Below, one piece after another: positions 1 through 8,172 of a stretch of DNA of 30,628 nt; position 1 is the first letter of the stretch; every line of letters begins with the position of its first letter. The stretch spans positions 1 through 30,628 of the forward strand of contig CAVHRK010000028.1 of the NCBI GenBank assembly GCA_963638365.1, in the 5' to 3' direction. The position numbers and the translations under genes are program-made. The notes under the pieces are model-generated. The model saw only the letters and a program-made list of their open reading frames with translations. It ran no database searches and was not told where the DNA came from. This stretch comes from Suilimivivens sp963638365. GTDB taxonomy: Bacteria > Bacillota > Clostridia > Lachnospirales > Lachnospiraceae.

Positions 1-52
1 CGAGGTTTCTTTTTATTCAATTGACGTTATTTCTGAATTACAGGAATGCTCC

Positions 53-691
53 TTAACTGGAATAGGATTCCAGAAAATTGTATAATTCCTTTTCATTTTC
101 CACATATTTAATATGCAGAATCTCATCCCGGAGAGTCTCCGGAAGCTCATCGACCTTGATATCCGTAGAAAGATACACATTCTGTAAATCCTTCTGATAG
201 ACGACCACACAGTGATTCTCATTCACAAGAAAGAACCCTTCCTCCTCTTCCTGTGCTGTATAGGTCTTCCGGATCACCACCCTTTGCGGGGAAAAGGAAT
301 ACAGCTCCATATATTGAAATCCCTGTTCCAGATCCTTAAGTGGCGGATTCTGGTTCCAGCTGCGGATTTCATTCGATAAATCTTCCCTGGTCATCCCGAT
401 ATATTTATCCGGCACACTTTTTCTTTCTTCTTCCAAAAGACCATTCACCGTATCGAACTTCTGCACCACAAATTCGGTATTGGCACTGATAATCTTCTTA
501 TCCACAACTGCAACCGGCTCTGCCACAATCGGTGCCGCACTTTCCTGCGGAACCGGCAAAGCAGCTTCATAACCGCCTGTGGATTCCCCCGGATAAAAAT
601 ATTCCATTACTACCATATTGGTTGCAAAGCCAATGGCAAACATCGTCAGTGGATATAGTATAAAAAGACTGATACATTTCAAAAGCTTCAT
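53..691 (-). CDS. BofC-like anchored protein
   Basis: A 212-residue protein with a hydrophobic N-terminal segment (about residues 4–28) that looks like a signal anchor. A Pro/Ala/Val-rich linker (about 45–62) follows, then a soluble extracytoplasmic domain. The region around residues 95–145 (YIGMTREDL, then a tryptophan, then FSPQRVVIRKTY) resembles the C-terminal domain of BofC, a forespore protein that restrains SpoIVB signalling in Bacillus. I recognise this from general pattern only, so the family call is tentative. The gene is the last complete one on the minus strand in the window, 90 nt after the flippase gene. GGGGG lies about 5 nt before the ATG, and a sigma-G/F-like promoter lies at 726–756, which fits a forespore role. 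No function can be assigned with certainty. Confidence 0.75.
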   Translation of the reverse strand: MKLLKCISLFILYPLTMFAIGFATNMVVMEYFYPGESTGGYEAALPVPQESAAPIVAEPVAVVDKKIISANTEFVVQKFDTVNGLLEEERKSVPDKYIGMTREDLSNEIRSWNQNPPLKDLEQGFQYMELYSFSPQRVVIRKTYTAQEEEEGFFLVNENHCVVVYQKDLQNVYLSTDIKVDELPETLRDEILHIKYVENEKELYNFLESYSS

Positions 692-725
692 AGTTCCCCC
701 ATGTCGTATTCCTACGATTTCTTTA

Positions 726-756
726 TAGTATCAGTCAATTTTCGTATTCTTATTCA
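726..756 (-). promoter_or_regulatory. Putative sigma-G/sigma-F promoter
   Basis: Read on the minus strand, TGAATA (756–751), 18 nt, then GATACTA (732–726). This matches the forespore sigma-G consensus (TGMATA, 16–18 nt, CATWNTA) at all but one position. It sits 34 nt upstream of the ATG of the BofC-like gene. A vegetative reading (TTGACT at 738–733) lacks a good -10 at the right distance. Confidence 0.5.
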
Positions 757-781
757 TCACCGGTTGGACATACCCTTACAT

Positions 782-2398
782 TTAATAGAAATGAATCAGT
801 CTTCCCAACCTTAATAAAAGCTTTCCGAAGAGGCTGCTGTTCAATTCCTCTTCCTTCATATTTCTTGATGCGAGCAACAGAATGACATAAACCAGAATGC
901 CAACAGCCACACAGACAATCGTTCCGACCACTCTTCCTGCTGCTGGCGTAAGGAAACGGTTAATCAGCATCGTAATCACACCCGTTACCGCTGCAAGCAC
1001 GGTCGGAATGGCAGCGCCGCGAATCCAGTCCTGCCGGTACTGCATCTGACGGCTCACAAGGACAAAACCTGCAGCCGCAAGTAACAAATAAAAGATCATC
1101 TGCGAAAGAGCCGGTGCCAAAACACCTCCAACCCCTGCCGATGTCGTGATCACCAGAAGAACCATCTGTAAAACCATGGCAGCGCCTGCCACGATCGCTG
1201 CAAGCATACTCTGCTTTAAGCGTAATAAAAGCAGGATAAACACATAGCCTAATACACCAAACAGAATTCCGATGCTGCAAACCTGCATGGCTCCGGAATT
1301 TTCTGTACCGGTATCGCCAAGCAGCAGAATCGACAGATTCTCGGAAAGTACCGCCGATAAGATTGCAACCGGTAATAAAACGACCAACATGCGGTGAAGC
1401 AGCATGCCAAGCTTTTCTCTTGCCATACGGGACTCTTCCCGTTCCTGATAATATACCACACGCCGCACGGAAGAATAAAATGCCAGAAGCAGAACCAGGA
1501 TCATTGCCTTAAGAAGTGCATTACAGCCTGCATAATACGAACCAAACGCCGAAACTGCCGTACTGTCTCCCTTATGAAGAAGGAAGAAAACAAATACACT
1601 CCCAAAGCCCGATAAAGCAAACGCAAGATAAAACAATGCATAAAATCCACCGGAACCCAGCAGCGACCGGATTCTGGAAATACTGCTTTCACTGTTCTTA
1701 AAATATTCCCGTTCCCTGCTTCCATCCTTTTCAAGGCTCTTACGGAATACAAAATATAAAATCAGCAGATACAGAAGACTTAAAAGCGCTGCAGCAAGAA
1801 GTCCTGTTGAAACACCGATTGCCCCATATACATACTGAAACCGTGCGTTATGAAGAAGATCCGAAACTTTCTGTCCATAGAGCATAAAGCCCTCTGCACT
1901 GATCAGGCCCACAATGAGGAACGCTGCGGTAAAGATGAAATCGGCATGTACACCGGGAGCCCGCATATGAAAGCCCTGAAAATAGCCCTGAAAGACACCG
2001 GCAAGAGCAAGAAACGGAATTCCCAGAAGTGCTACCCTAACGGTCATAACCGCAAGTGGAAGCTGTAATACCTGATGCATCACATACTGGCAGCCAGCCT
2101 CCAAAAGAACAGTAAGTGCCGCACTCAATATAAAAGTCACAAAGAGAGACTGCAAAAACAGCTTGCGTACCCCCTTAAACTGCTCTCTGCGCACCCGGTA
2201 ACGGATGAGGGATGCAATTCCCTCCTTCATACTGTAAAAAAGAACCCCTCCCACAAGCAGAAAGGCCTCCTGTGCCAGGGAAAAGTAGGCCATCCCATCC
2301 TTACCGATCATATGATAAATGGGAATTCTGCCAAGTAAAATGATAATATAAGATATAAATACAAACAGTATATAATTATTTTTCTTAACGATTGCCAT
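782..2398 (-). CDS. SpoVB/MurJ-like flippase (MOP superfamily)
   Basis: A 538-residue, very hydrophobic protein with about 12–14 predicted membrane segments spread over its whole length. It begins with a positively charged N-terminus (MAIVKKNNY) and a run of hydrophobic helices. The overall pattern is that of the polysaccharide-biosynthesis or lipid-II flippase group (MATE-like MOP superfamily; SpoVB, MurJ, Wzx), which move lipid-linked saccharides across the cytoplasmic membrane. No motif separates these subfamilies by eye. The gene starts 15 nt after the ybeY stop, with GAGG 6–7 nt before the ATG, so it is probably translated from the ybeY transcript. Its position beside sporulation genes makes a spore-cortex or cell-wall role possible, but that is inference. 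Confidence 0.8.
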   Translation of the reverse strand: MAIVKKNNYILFVFISYIIILLGRIPIYHMIGKDGMAYFSLAQEAFLLVGGVLFYSMKEGIASLIRYRVRREQFKGVRKLFLQSLFVTFILSAALTVLLEAGCQYVMHQVLQLPLAVMTVRVALLGIPFLALAGVFQGYFQGFHMRAPGVHADFIFTAAFLIVGLISAEGFMLYGQKVSDLLHNARFQYVYGAIGVSTGLLAAALLSLLYLLILYFVFRKSLEKDGSREREYFKNSESSISRIRSLLGSGGFYALFYLAFALSGFGSVFVFFLLHKGDSTAVSAFGSYYAGCNALLKAMILVLLLAFYSSVRRVVYYQEREESRMAREKLGMLLHRMLVVLLPVAILSAVLSENLSILLLGDTGTENSGAMQVCSIGILFGVLGYVFILLLLRLKQSMLAAIVAGAAMVLQMVLLVITTSAGVGGVLAPALSQMIFYLLLAAAGFVLVSRQMQYRQDWIRGAAIPTVLAAVTGVITMLINRFLTPAAGRVVGTIVCVAVGILVYVILLLASRNMKEEELNSSLFGKLLLRLGRLIHFY

Positions 2399-2413
2399 AG
2401 TTGTCCTCTTTCG

Positions 2414-2911
2414 TTATCTGGTAATGCCTAATGCATCAAGTGCCTCCCGCTGTTTGGCTTCCATCCGTGCCGCTTCTTCCGGCTCCATATGGTCATAGCC
2501 ACACAGATGAAGCATACTGTGCGCAACAAGAAAACCAAACTCCCTCATTTCCGAATGGTTATATTTCTCAGCCTGTTCCTTTACCTTCTGTGCGCAGATC
2601 ATGATGTCCCCTAACAGGAGCTCGCCGCTTTCCGGATCAAAATAATCCGATTCCTGCTCTTCCACAATCGAAAAATCCGATTCCGAAGTAAAAGGAATTG
2701 CAGGAAAAGAAAGCACATCCGTCGGCTGATCCAGATTCCGGAATTCCCTGTTGATCTCCTGTATTCCGTCAAGATCCGTTACCAGTAGATTAATCTGTGC
2801 CTCATACGGACACTGTTCCATATCAAGCACCTGATTTTCAATGCGCAAAGCCAGTTCTTCTATATCAAAATCAAAGGTAATTCCACTTTCATTTTCAACG
2901 TAAGAAGTCAT
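2414..2911 (-). CDS. ybeY: Endoribonuclease YbeY
   Basis: A 165-residue metalloprotein matching YbeY, the single-strand endoribonuclease needed for 16S rRNA 3'-end maturation and ribosome quality control. The diagnostic zinc site HxxxHxxxxxH is present as HSMLHLCGYDH near residues 131–141. The upstream LNREFRNLDQPTDVLSFP-type segment of the family is recognisable here as the block with NREFRNLDQPTDVLSFP. Length is typical. It overlaps the 3' end of the HD-domain gene by 17 nt, with GAAAGG 7 nt before the ATG, so the two are translationally coupled. The PhoH–HD–YbeY order is the usual Firmicutes arrangement. Confidence 0.97.
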   Translation of the reverse strand: MTSYVENESGITFDFDIEELALRIENQVLDMEQCPYEAQINLLVTDLDGIQEINREFRNLDQPTDVLSFPAIPFTSESDFSIVEEQESDYFDPESGELLLGDIMICAQKVKEQAEKYNHSEMREFGFLVAHSMLHLCGYDHMEPEEAARMEAKQREALDALGITR

Positions 2912-4142
2912 AATATAACCTTTCGTCCACTAAAATTTTCTTCATCTTCTGTAAGTCACCAAGGGAAATTTCACTGTAATCGAGAATTCCACTCTCCATT
3001 TTCCGCTTAAAAATCGTCTGAATCAGTTTCTGATAATCGAGCTGCACATTCTTATCCTTCGAAAACAGATAGTCAATCGAAGAAATCATGGTATCTGCAA
3101 ACAACAATACAATAACCTCGCGGTCCACAAGCTGTTCCTCCGGGCTTAGGTACTGCTTTAACAGTGCTCTGACACGTAAAGGAATCTGATTTTCGGTAAG
3201 AATCGTTTCGGCATTCTCCCAGTTATTCTCTCCTTTTAACAGTCCGATCTTATGATAATACGCGCAAGCCTTTACAACCGCATCATCCATCTGTAATTGC
3301 AGAGCAATCCGGCTGCACAGGTAAGCCGTATGGATCGTATGATAATACTCCGGCTTGGAAGCATTCTTCAATTCCACAAGCAGGGGACACTCCGGATCGT
3401 TAATATCCATATAGATATCTCTCGTCTTATAAATAAAGGTAAAGCTGAAAAACTTCAAAATAATCAAAAGTAATATCAGACAGACCATGATATTAACTGC
3501 CGGAACCAGAAGCATCGGCAGATAAAACGGAAGCTGCTGATAAAGCACCTCCGGAATACAGAGAAACACAAACTGTATTAACAACGATAACAACATGGGA
3601 AGCCAGATCCGGAAACTTTCATCAATCGTGGAAAACAATAAAATTCCAGCCATGCCCCCCACAAAGTATACAAAAAAAACAACTGGATCCGTATTGTTCT
3701 GTAGCAGCAGGGAAATCATCAGGAGACTGCTTCCTGCCGCAAGGCCCGTCACCTCATTACTAAACAACATCAATCCTACAAAAACAGCAAGATACGGCCA
3801 TCCTGCCTTCGGCAGCAGCGGACAGAGCAGCGCCGCCAGCAGAAAGAGGCAGTATAACAACGTAAACCGCCATAAATTCCGTTCATTATCATATAAAAAC
3901 AACTGTAAAACCCGGCTTTTTTCGATGGAAAACAGAATCATCCCCGCACCACAGGCAGACAAAACGGCAATTCCCACAAGCTCCATCCAGCTTCTGCCAT
4001 AAAGATAAGCTGCTACCGTGGAAAGAAATACCGTAATCATAAATAACAGGATTTTCTGGAAGGTCTCTCCACCTTTACTGCTGTCTTCGGTTTCCTCTGC
4101 CACGATTATTTCGTTTTCCGACGGACTGTTCTTTCGCTTCAT
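2895..4142 (-). CDS. PgpH-like membrane protein, degenerate HD domain
   Basis: A 415-residue protein with about seven hydrophobic segments (residues about 30–240) followed by a cytoplasmic HD-like domain (about 255–410). Its position between phoH and ybeY is where Firmicutes carry pgpH/yqfF, a c-di-AMP phosphodiesterase. It differs from PgpH in two ways. It lacks the roughly 300-residue extracellular 7TMR-HDED domain. Its HD motif reads YYHKIG, not YYHDIG: His268 and His297 are retained with the family spacing of 29, but the catalytic Asp is Lys298. No histidines follow where the other metal ligands lie. The later FADT segment keeps an Asp (about D350). It overlaps phoH by 68 nt, and an AAAGG lies about 12 nt before the ATG. 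I infer a non-catalytic or nucleotide-sensing role. Confidence 0.85.
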   Translation of the reverse strand: MKRKNSPSENEIIVAEETEDSSKGGETFQKILLFMITVFLSTVAAYLYGRSWMELVGIAVLSACGAGMILFSIEKSRVLQLFLYDNERNLWRFTLLYCLFLLAALLCPLLPKAGWPYLAVFVGLMLFSNEVTGLAAGSSLLMISLLLQNNTDPVVFFVYFVGGMAGILLFSTIDESFRIWLPMLLSLLIQFVFLCIPEVLYQQLPFYLPMLLVPAVNIMVCLILLLIILKFFSFTFIYKTRDIYMDINDPECPLLVELKNASKPEYYHTIHTAYLCSRIALQLQMDDAVVKACAYYHKIGLLKGENNWENAETILTENQIPLRVRALLKQYLSPEEQLVDREVIVLLFADTMISSIDYLFSKDKNVQLDYQKLIQTIFKRKMESGILDYSEISLGDLQKMKKILVDERLYYDFLR

Positions 4143-5088
4143 AATTTTCGTATGCCTTTACAATCTTTTGTACAAGCGGATGTCTCACAACATCACGGCT
4201 TGTCAGTTTACAAAATTCAATTCCTTCGATTTTTTGTAAGACCTTTGACGCCACATCAAGTCCCGAAACGGTACTTTGCGGCAGATCCTTCTGTGTGGAG
4301 TCACCGGTCACAATAACCTTTGAGCCAAAACCGATACGTGTTAAAAACATCTTCATCTGCGCCGGCGTGGTATTCTGGGCTTCATCCAGAATAATATAGG
4401 CATTATCCAGTGTCCGCCCACGCATATAAGCAAGGGGTGCCACTTCAATCAAACCCTTTTCCATATTCTTGAGGAAAGTCTCTGCCCCCATAATCTGATA
4501 CAGCGCATCATATAAAGGTCTTAAATACGGATCCACCTTGCTTTGCAAATCTCCCGGAAGGAAGCCTAACTTCTCTCCTGCTTCAATGGCAGGACGCGTC
4601 AAAATAATCCGTTCTACTTCCTGCTTCTTGAATGCGGTAATTGCCATCGCCATTGCAAGGTATGTCTTGCCTGTACCGGCAGGTCCCAATCCAAATACAA
4701 TCATATTGTTTCGAATTGCATCTACATAGGCTTTCTGTCCCAGTGTTTTGGGCTTAATCGGTTTCCCGGAAATGGTATGACAGATACATTCCTTATCCAT
4801 TTCCAGAATAGCTCCGTCTTCGTCCTCATCCTGACTCATTGTAATTGCATAATCGACATTCTGCTCTTCGATTTCATTTCCACGCATTGCTAATTCCGAC
4901 AGATTCCGTAAAACCGATGTGGCTTTCTTCACATTCCGTTCATCTCCGGTAATCCGCACTTCTCCATTTCTATCTGTAATTGCTACCCGGAATTCCCGTT
5001 CCAGCTTTTTCAAATAAGCATCAAACTGTCCGAAAACATTTCGCTGCGCACTTAAAGGGATTTCCAGTCTCTGTTCAAATTCTTCCAC
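4075..5088 (-). CDS. PhoH-family ATPase (PhoL type)
   Basis: A 337-residue PhoH family protein. An N-terminal KH-like segment (about residues 30–75) is followed by a P-loop ATPase core. The Walker A motif GPAGTGKT centres on Lys141 and the Walker B segment IILDEAQ on Asp235. PhoH/PhoL proteins are RNA-helicase-like ATPases linked to ribosome maturation and often encoded with YbeY, as here. The C-terminus is basic and rich in Arg/Asn (RNNRGRGNRRQQ), a plausible RNA-contacting tail. The start is GTG, chosen because GGAG lies 8 nt upstream. The gene begins 5 nt after the yqfD stop, so it is part of the same transcription unit. Confidence 0.95.
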   Translation of the reverse strand: MEEFEQRLEIPLSAQRNVFGQFDAYLKKLEREFRVAITDRNGEVRITGDERNVKKATSVLRNLSELAMRGNEIEEQNVDYAITMSQDEDEDGAILEMDKECICHTISGKPIKPKTLGQKAYVDAIRNNMIVFGLGPAGTGKTYLAMAMAITAFKKQEVERIILTRPAIEAGEKLGFLPGDLQSKVDPYLRPLYDALYQIMGAETFLKNMEKGLIEVAPLAYMRGRTLDNAYIILDEAQNTTPAQMKMFLTRIGFGSKVIVTGDSTQKDLPQSTVSGLDVASKVLQKIEGIEFCKLTSRDVVRHPLVQKIVKAYENYEAKEQSVGKRNNRGRGNRRQQ

Positions 5089-5093
5089 GCTGT

Positions 5094-6353
5094 TTACTCC
5101 GTAACCTCTACGCTCTGTTCGTCCGCGTTCTGTTCTTCGATCTGGCAGATACCGGTTTCCTGTAATACTCCTGTCGGTTCAATCAGGAGAAACTCTGCCT
5201 CCATCTTCCATTTTTTCTCGTTCTTTTTCATTGTAACATTTTTTCCGGTAATTTGTACCCCTTTTTCCTCTAAAGTTTGTATAATTTTTAGAATTTTATG
5301 TGTAAAAATTTCTTTTATCTCATCTTTCGTATAATTTTTTTCACTTCCCGTATATTCCCGTATGGTTTCACTTCCATAAAACAGGGGAAGATGGAAGGTA
5401 TGAAACAGAATTACTTCCTTTTTCTGCTCTAACTGATCATATTCCTCATAAGGAATTCCCAAAATCGAAAACCGGAACCTGTGTGCCCCGATTTCTACAA
5501 AGCTCCGCTTCTTTTCCCGCCCGGAGTAATTCTTTTCCCTGTAAAACAGCGGCACCTCCTCCACGTAGGTTTTCCGGCATTCCAGCATAATATCCGCATC
5601 CGCTTCACAGAACTCATACCGGCGTACCGTTCCATCCTCTGACAGGATCGGAATGGCTCCCTGTACCAGAATATCTCCCTTCTTAACCTCCTGACCTTCC
5701 TTTACAAGTGGGACACCGCTTCTTGTCACAATCGAAACAATTATTCCATCCGTCTGTGCCGCAAGATCAAATCCCTTTTCCTCCTTCTCCTGTCCTTCCG
5801 GCTGTTCTTCTTCCTTAAGGAGCTCATTTTCTTTAATCTGGATAAGGAGTTTACTCCCATCCACCTTTACCGAAGTCCATGTTACGATGGGAAATTCATT
5901 CCGGATTGCCTTTTCCAGATCCTCAACCGGTACCTTACTCTTCTTCATCCCATGCGTAATCCCATTCTCTGTCAAAAAATCCATAAAGACATCTTCGGTA
6001 ATATAATAATTTCCGGTAAGCTGGATCGTCCAGATATGGGCAGACATCAACAGCCAGAATCCCAGACTGATGATGATTCCGGCTAAGAATACCTTTCTTT
6101 TTTTCATTCCTACAGAAAGAAAAGGTAGTCCGAAACGTTCCGTAACGACTACCTTTGTGCCTGTTTTCCTTGTAAATCCTTTAATTCTGTAGAAATCGGA
6201 AAGTCCGATTTTCATCGTATAAAATTCTTCGTGGATCTGAATATCCCACAAAAAGATCTGATGATTACTGCATAGATTAATAAAACGCTCCGGAGCATTT
6301 CCGCATACCCGGATCAGCAGATATCCCTTCAGGAAACGGATGAACTGCAACAT
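5094..6353 (-). CDS. yqfD: Sporulation protein YqfD
   Basis: A 419-residue protein when read from the ATG at 6353, which has GGGAGG 8 nt upstream. An earlier in-frame ATG at 6407 lacks a ribosome site and would overlap yqfC. It begins with LQFIRFLKGYLLIRVCGNAPERF, characteristic of YqfD, then has one membrane helix at about residues 88–108 (VFLAGIIISLGFWLLMSAHIW) and a large extracytoplasmic region. YqfD is a mother-cell, sigma-E-controlled sporulation protein of the SpoIV stage in Bacillus. The pairing with yqfC directly upstream (25 nt) and phoH downstream is the conserved order. Residues around 190–215 are rich in Glu/Lys, a probable linker. Confidence 0.93.
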   Translation of the reverse strand: MLQFIRFLKGYLLIRVCGNAPERFINLCSNHQIFLWDIQIHEEFYTMKIGLSDFYRIKGFTRKTGTKVVVTERFGLPFLSVGMKKRKVFLAGIIISLGFWLLMSAHIWTIQLTGNYYITEDVFMDFLTENGITHGMKKSKVPVEDLEKAIRNEFPIVTWTSVKVDGSKLLIQIKENELLKEEEQPEGQEKEEKGFDLAAQTDGIIVSIVTRSGVPLVKEGQEVKKGDILVQGAIPILSEDGTVRRYEFCEADADIMLECRKTYVEEVPLFYREKNYSGREKKRSFVEIGAHRFRFSILGIPYEEYDQLEQKKEVILFHTFHLPLFYGSETIREYTGSEKNYTKDEIKEIFTHKILKIIQTLEEKGVQITGKNVTMKKNEKKWKMEAEFLLIEPTGVLQETGICQIEEQNADEQSVEVTE

Positions 6354-6378
6354 GACCGATACCTCCCATACCTTTGTG

Positions 6379-6675
6379 TCAATTTCCCATATACCGGACG
6401 TTTTCAATCCATCCGCTAATCTTCATATCCTCATTGGTATAGTATAGAATGTTCAGCCGCTTTCCACAGATCTCAATTTTACAGTTTTTGCCCTGCAGCA
6501 TAATTCTGCAATCTGTATATTCGATAATTCCCTTATAATTTTCGACAAACACATCCCGGTTTCCCGTAATGGTGACTATGGATGCCCCCAATACCGAATC
6601 CTTCGGCAGCTTCAGGGATTCTGCCATGCGTTCACGTTTTGATATGATTTGCATTTCTTCCGGTTTTCTTCTCAT
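6379..6675 (-). CDS. yqfC: Sporulation protein YqfC
   Basis: A 98-residue protein of the YabP/YqfC family, small sporulation proteins that partner YqfD in the mother cell. The recognisable core is LKLPKDSVLGASIVTITG followed by a beta-rich stretch with NYKGIIEY and ILYYTNEDMKISGWIENV. Start choice is uncertain. The ATG at 6675 has no clear ribosome site, and a sigma-E-like -10 ends only 5 nt upstream. The next in-frame ATG at 6654 follows GGAAGAA closely. The family usually has about 15–20 residues before the Leu-Pro motif, which either start allows. Confidence 0.9.
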   Translation of the reverse strand: MRRKPEEMQIISKRERMAESLKLPKDSVLGASIVTITGNRDVFVENYKGIIEYTDCRIMLQGKNCKIEICGKRLNILYYTNEDMKISGWIENVRYMGN

Positions 6676-6680
6676 GTCAT

Positions 6681-6709
6681 ACTATATGACAAAACCGGAA
6701 ACGCTATGA
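6681..6709 (-). promoter_or_regulatory. Putative sigma-E promoter for yqfCD
   Basis: On the minus strand TCATAGC (6709–6703), 14 nt, then CATATAGT (6688–6681). The Bacillus sigma-E pattern is kmATATT, 13–15 nt, CATACAmT, so five of seven and six of eight positions agree with correct spacing. The -10 is inside a perfect interrupted palindrome, GTCATA-CTA-TATGAC on the plus strand (6676–6690). The -35 overlaps the pdp stop codon. This fits the known mother-cell control of yqfCD. Confidence 0.45.
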
Positions 6710-8014
6710 CTATTTCACCACATCAAGAATAACTTTCTGTTCCTTCACTTCTTCCTGACCGATGCGATATGCCTGCTGCAATCTCGTCATTGCCTCTTCC
6801 AGCTTCTGACCATCATTGGCAAACACTTCCGCTAAGACATCCCCCTTATGCACACAGGCACCTACCTTCTGCGCCAGGCGGATTCCAACGGATAGGTCAA
6901 TCTGACTTTCTTTCGTCTCGCGTCCGCCACCAAGAATCAGGGAACAGATTCCCACTTCATCGCAGACAATCTTCTGTATATAGCCATCCTCCGGTGCAAG
7001 AAGTTCTTTCCTGATCTTTGCACAGGGAAGCTTTTCCGGCTCATACACATAGCTTTCGTCCCCGCCCTGGGCTTTCACAAATTCAGCAAGCTTTCGAAGC
7101 GCACTTCCATCCTCAACCACCTGCGTGAGCATCCTTCTTGCTGTTTCTTCCTTATCTGCCTTGCCTCCGGCAATCAGCATATAGCTTCCGAGAGTCATCA
7201 CAAGCTCGGTAAAATCTTCAGGTCCTTTTCCATTTAAAGTATCAATGGCCTCCCGTACCTCAAGCGCATTTCCTACTGCCTTACCTAACGGTTGATCCAT
7301 ATCGGAAACCACGGCAATTGTCTTTCTTCCGGCATTCTTTCCAAGCTGCACCATTTCTTTTGCAAGAGCAAGTGCATCCTCTTTTGTTTTCATAAAAGCG
7401 CCGCTTCCTGTTTTGACATCCAGTACAATCGCATCAGCTCCCGCCGCAAGCTTTTTGCTCATAATGGAGGAAGCAATCAGGGACATCTGATCTACCGTTG
7501 CAGTCACATCACGGAGTGCATAAAGCTTTTTATCCGCAGGGGCTAAGTCCTTCGTCTGTCCCATAATGGAGATTCCAATCGTATTCACATGATCGATAAA
7601 TTCCTCTGCGGAAATTTCGGTTGAAAATCCGGGGAAGCTCTCTAACTTATCAATCGTTCCTCCGGTATGACCGAGTCCCCTTCCGCTCATTTTAGCAATT
7701 TTTACGCCACAGGCGGCAACCATGGGAGTCAGGGCAAGTGAAGTCTTGTCTCCGACACCGCCGGTACTGTGCTTATCTACCTTCACACCCTGTATTCCGG
7801 ACAAATCCAGCATTTCTCCGCTTTCTGCCATTGCCATGGTCAGATGCAGGGTTTCTTCTTCGCTCATTCCCTGAAAGTAGATGGCCATCATCATGGCAGA
7901 CATCTGATAATCCGGGATACGGTCGGCAGTATATTCTGCAATCATATACCGGATTTCTTCTTCGGACAGTTCATGCCCGTTTCTCTTCTTCATAATCAGA
8001 TCATACATTCTCAT
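6710..8014 (-). CDS. pdp: Pyrimidine-nucleoside phosphorylase
   Basis: A 434-residue enzyme of the thymidine/pyrimidine phosphorylase family, which splits uridine, thymidine or deoxyuridine with phosphate into the base and (deoxy)ribose-1-phosphate. The family phosphate and ribose-binding signature KVDKHSTGGVGDKTSL is present near residues 79–94, and the SGRGLGHTGGTIDKLES block follows near 115. Length matches Pdp (about 433), and the C-terminal domain is complete. The Firmicutes enzyme is usually Pdp (broad specificity) and not DeoA (thymidine only), so pdp is the likelier name. It is preceded by a short repeat-containing spacer after rlmH; GGCGGG lies upstream of the ATG. Cytoplasmic salvage enzyme. 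Confidence 0.95.
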   Translation of the reverse strand: MRMYDLIMKKRNGHELSEEEIRYMIAEYTADRIPDYQMSAMMMAIYFQGMSEEETLHLTMAMAESGEMLDLSGIQGVKVDKHSTGGVGDKTSLALTPMVAACGVKIAKMSGRGLGHTGGTIDKLESFPGFSTEISAEEFIDHVNTIGISIMGQTKDLAPADKKLYALRDVTATVDQMSLIASSIMSKKLAAGADAIVLDVKTGSGAFMKTKEDALALAKEMVQLGKNAGRKTIAVVSDMDQPLGKAVGNALEVREAIDTLNGKGPEDFTELVMTLGSYMLIAGGKADKEETARRMLTQVVEDGSALRKLAEFVKAQGGDESYVYEPEKLPCAKIRKELLAPEDGYIQKIVCDEVGICSLILGGGRETKESQIDLSVGIRLAQKVGACVHKGDVLAEVFANDGQKLEEAMTRLQQAYRIGQEEVKEQKVILDVVK

Positions 8015-8033
8015 AATATAATCCCGCCTTATT

Positions 8034-8172
8034 TGCTCTCATTAAGTACTCTACTTATACCTGTTCACTAAATTCGAACTTCACTATCACTCGTTCTCAT
8101 TAAGTGTCTATGTATTGTTCACACTAAATTCGAGCTTCGTTATCACTTGCTCTCATTAAGTGTTCTACTTAT
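8034..8172. repeat. Imperfect tandem repeat, about 57 nt x 2.4
   Basis: Two full copies and a partial third copy of a unit containing TCTCATTAAGT (starting 8037, 8095 and 8151) and ACTAAATTCGA (8067 and 8123), so the period is 56–58. Each full copy can fold a short hairpin: GAAC (8076–8079) with GTTC (8093–8096), and GAGC (8132–8135) with GCTC (8149–8152). The middle pair differs but stays complementary between copies. The third copy runs into the last codons of rlmH. It fills the spacer between rlmH and pdp. Confidence 0.75.

Noticed and set aside
1..52. A gene at the left edge
   Set aside because: The 52 bases after the BofC-like stop show no open frame with a start or motif.
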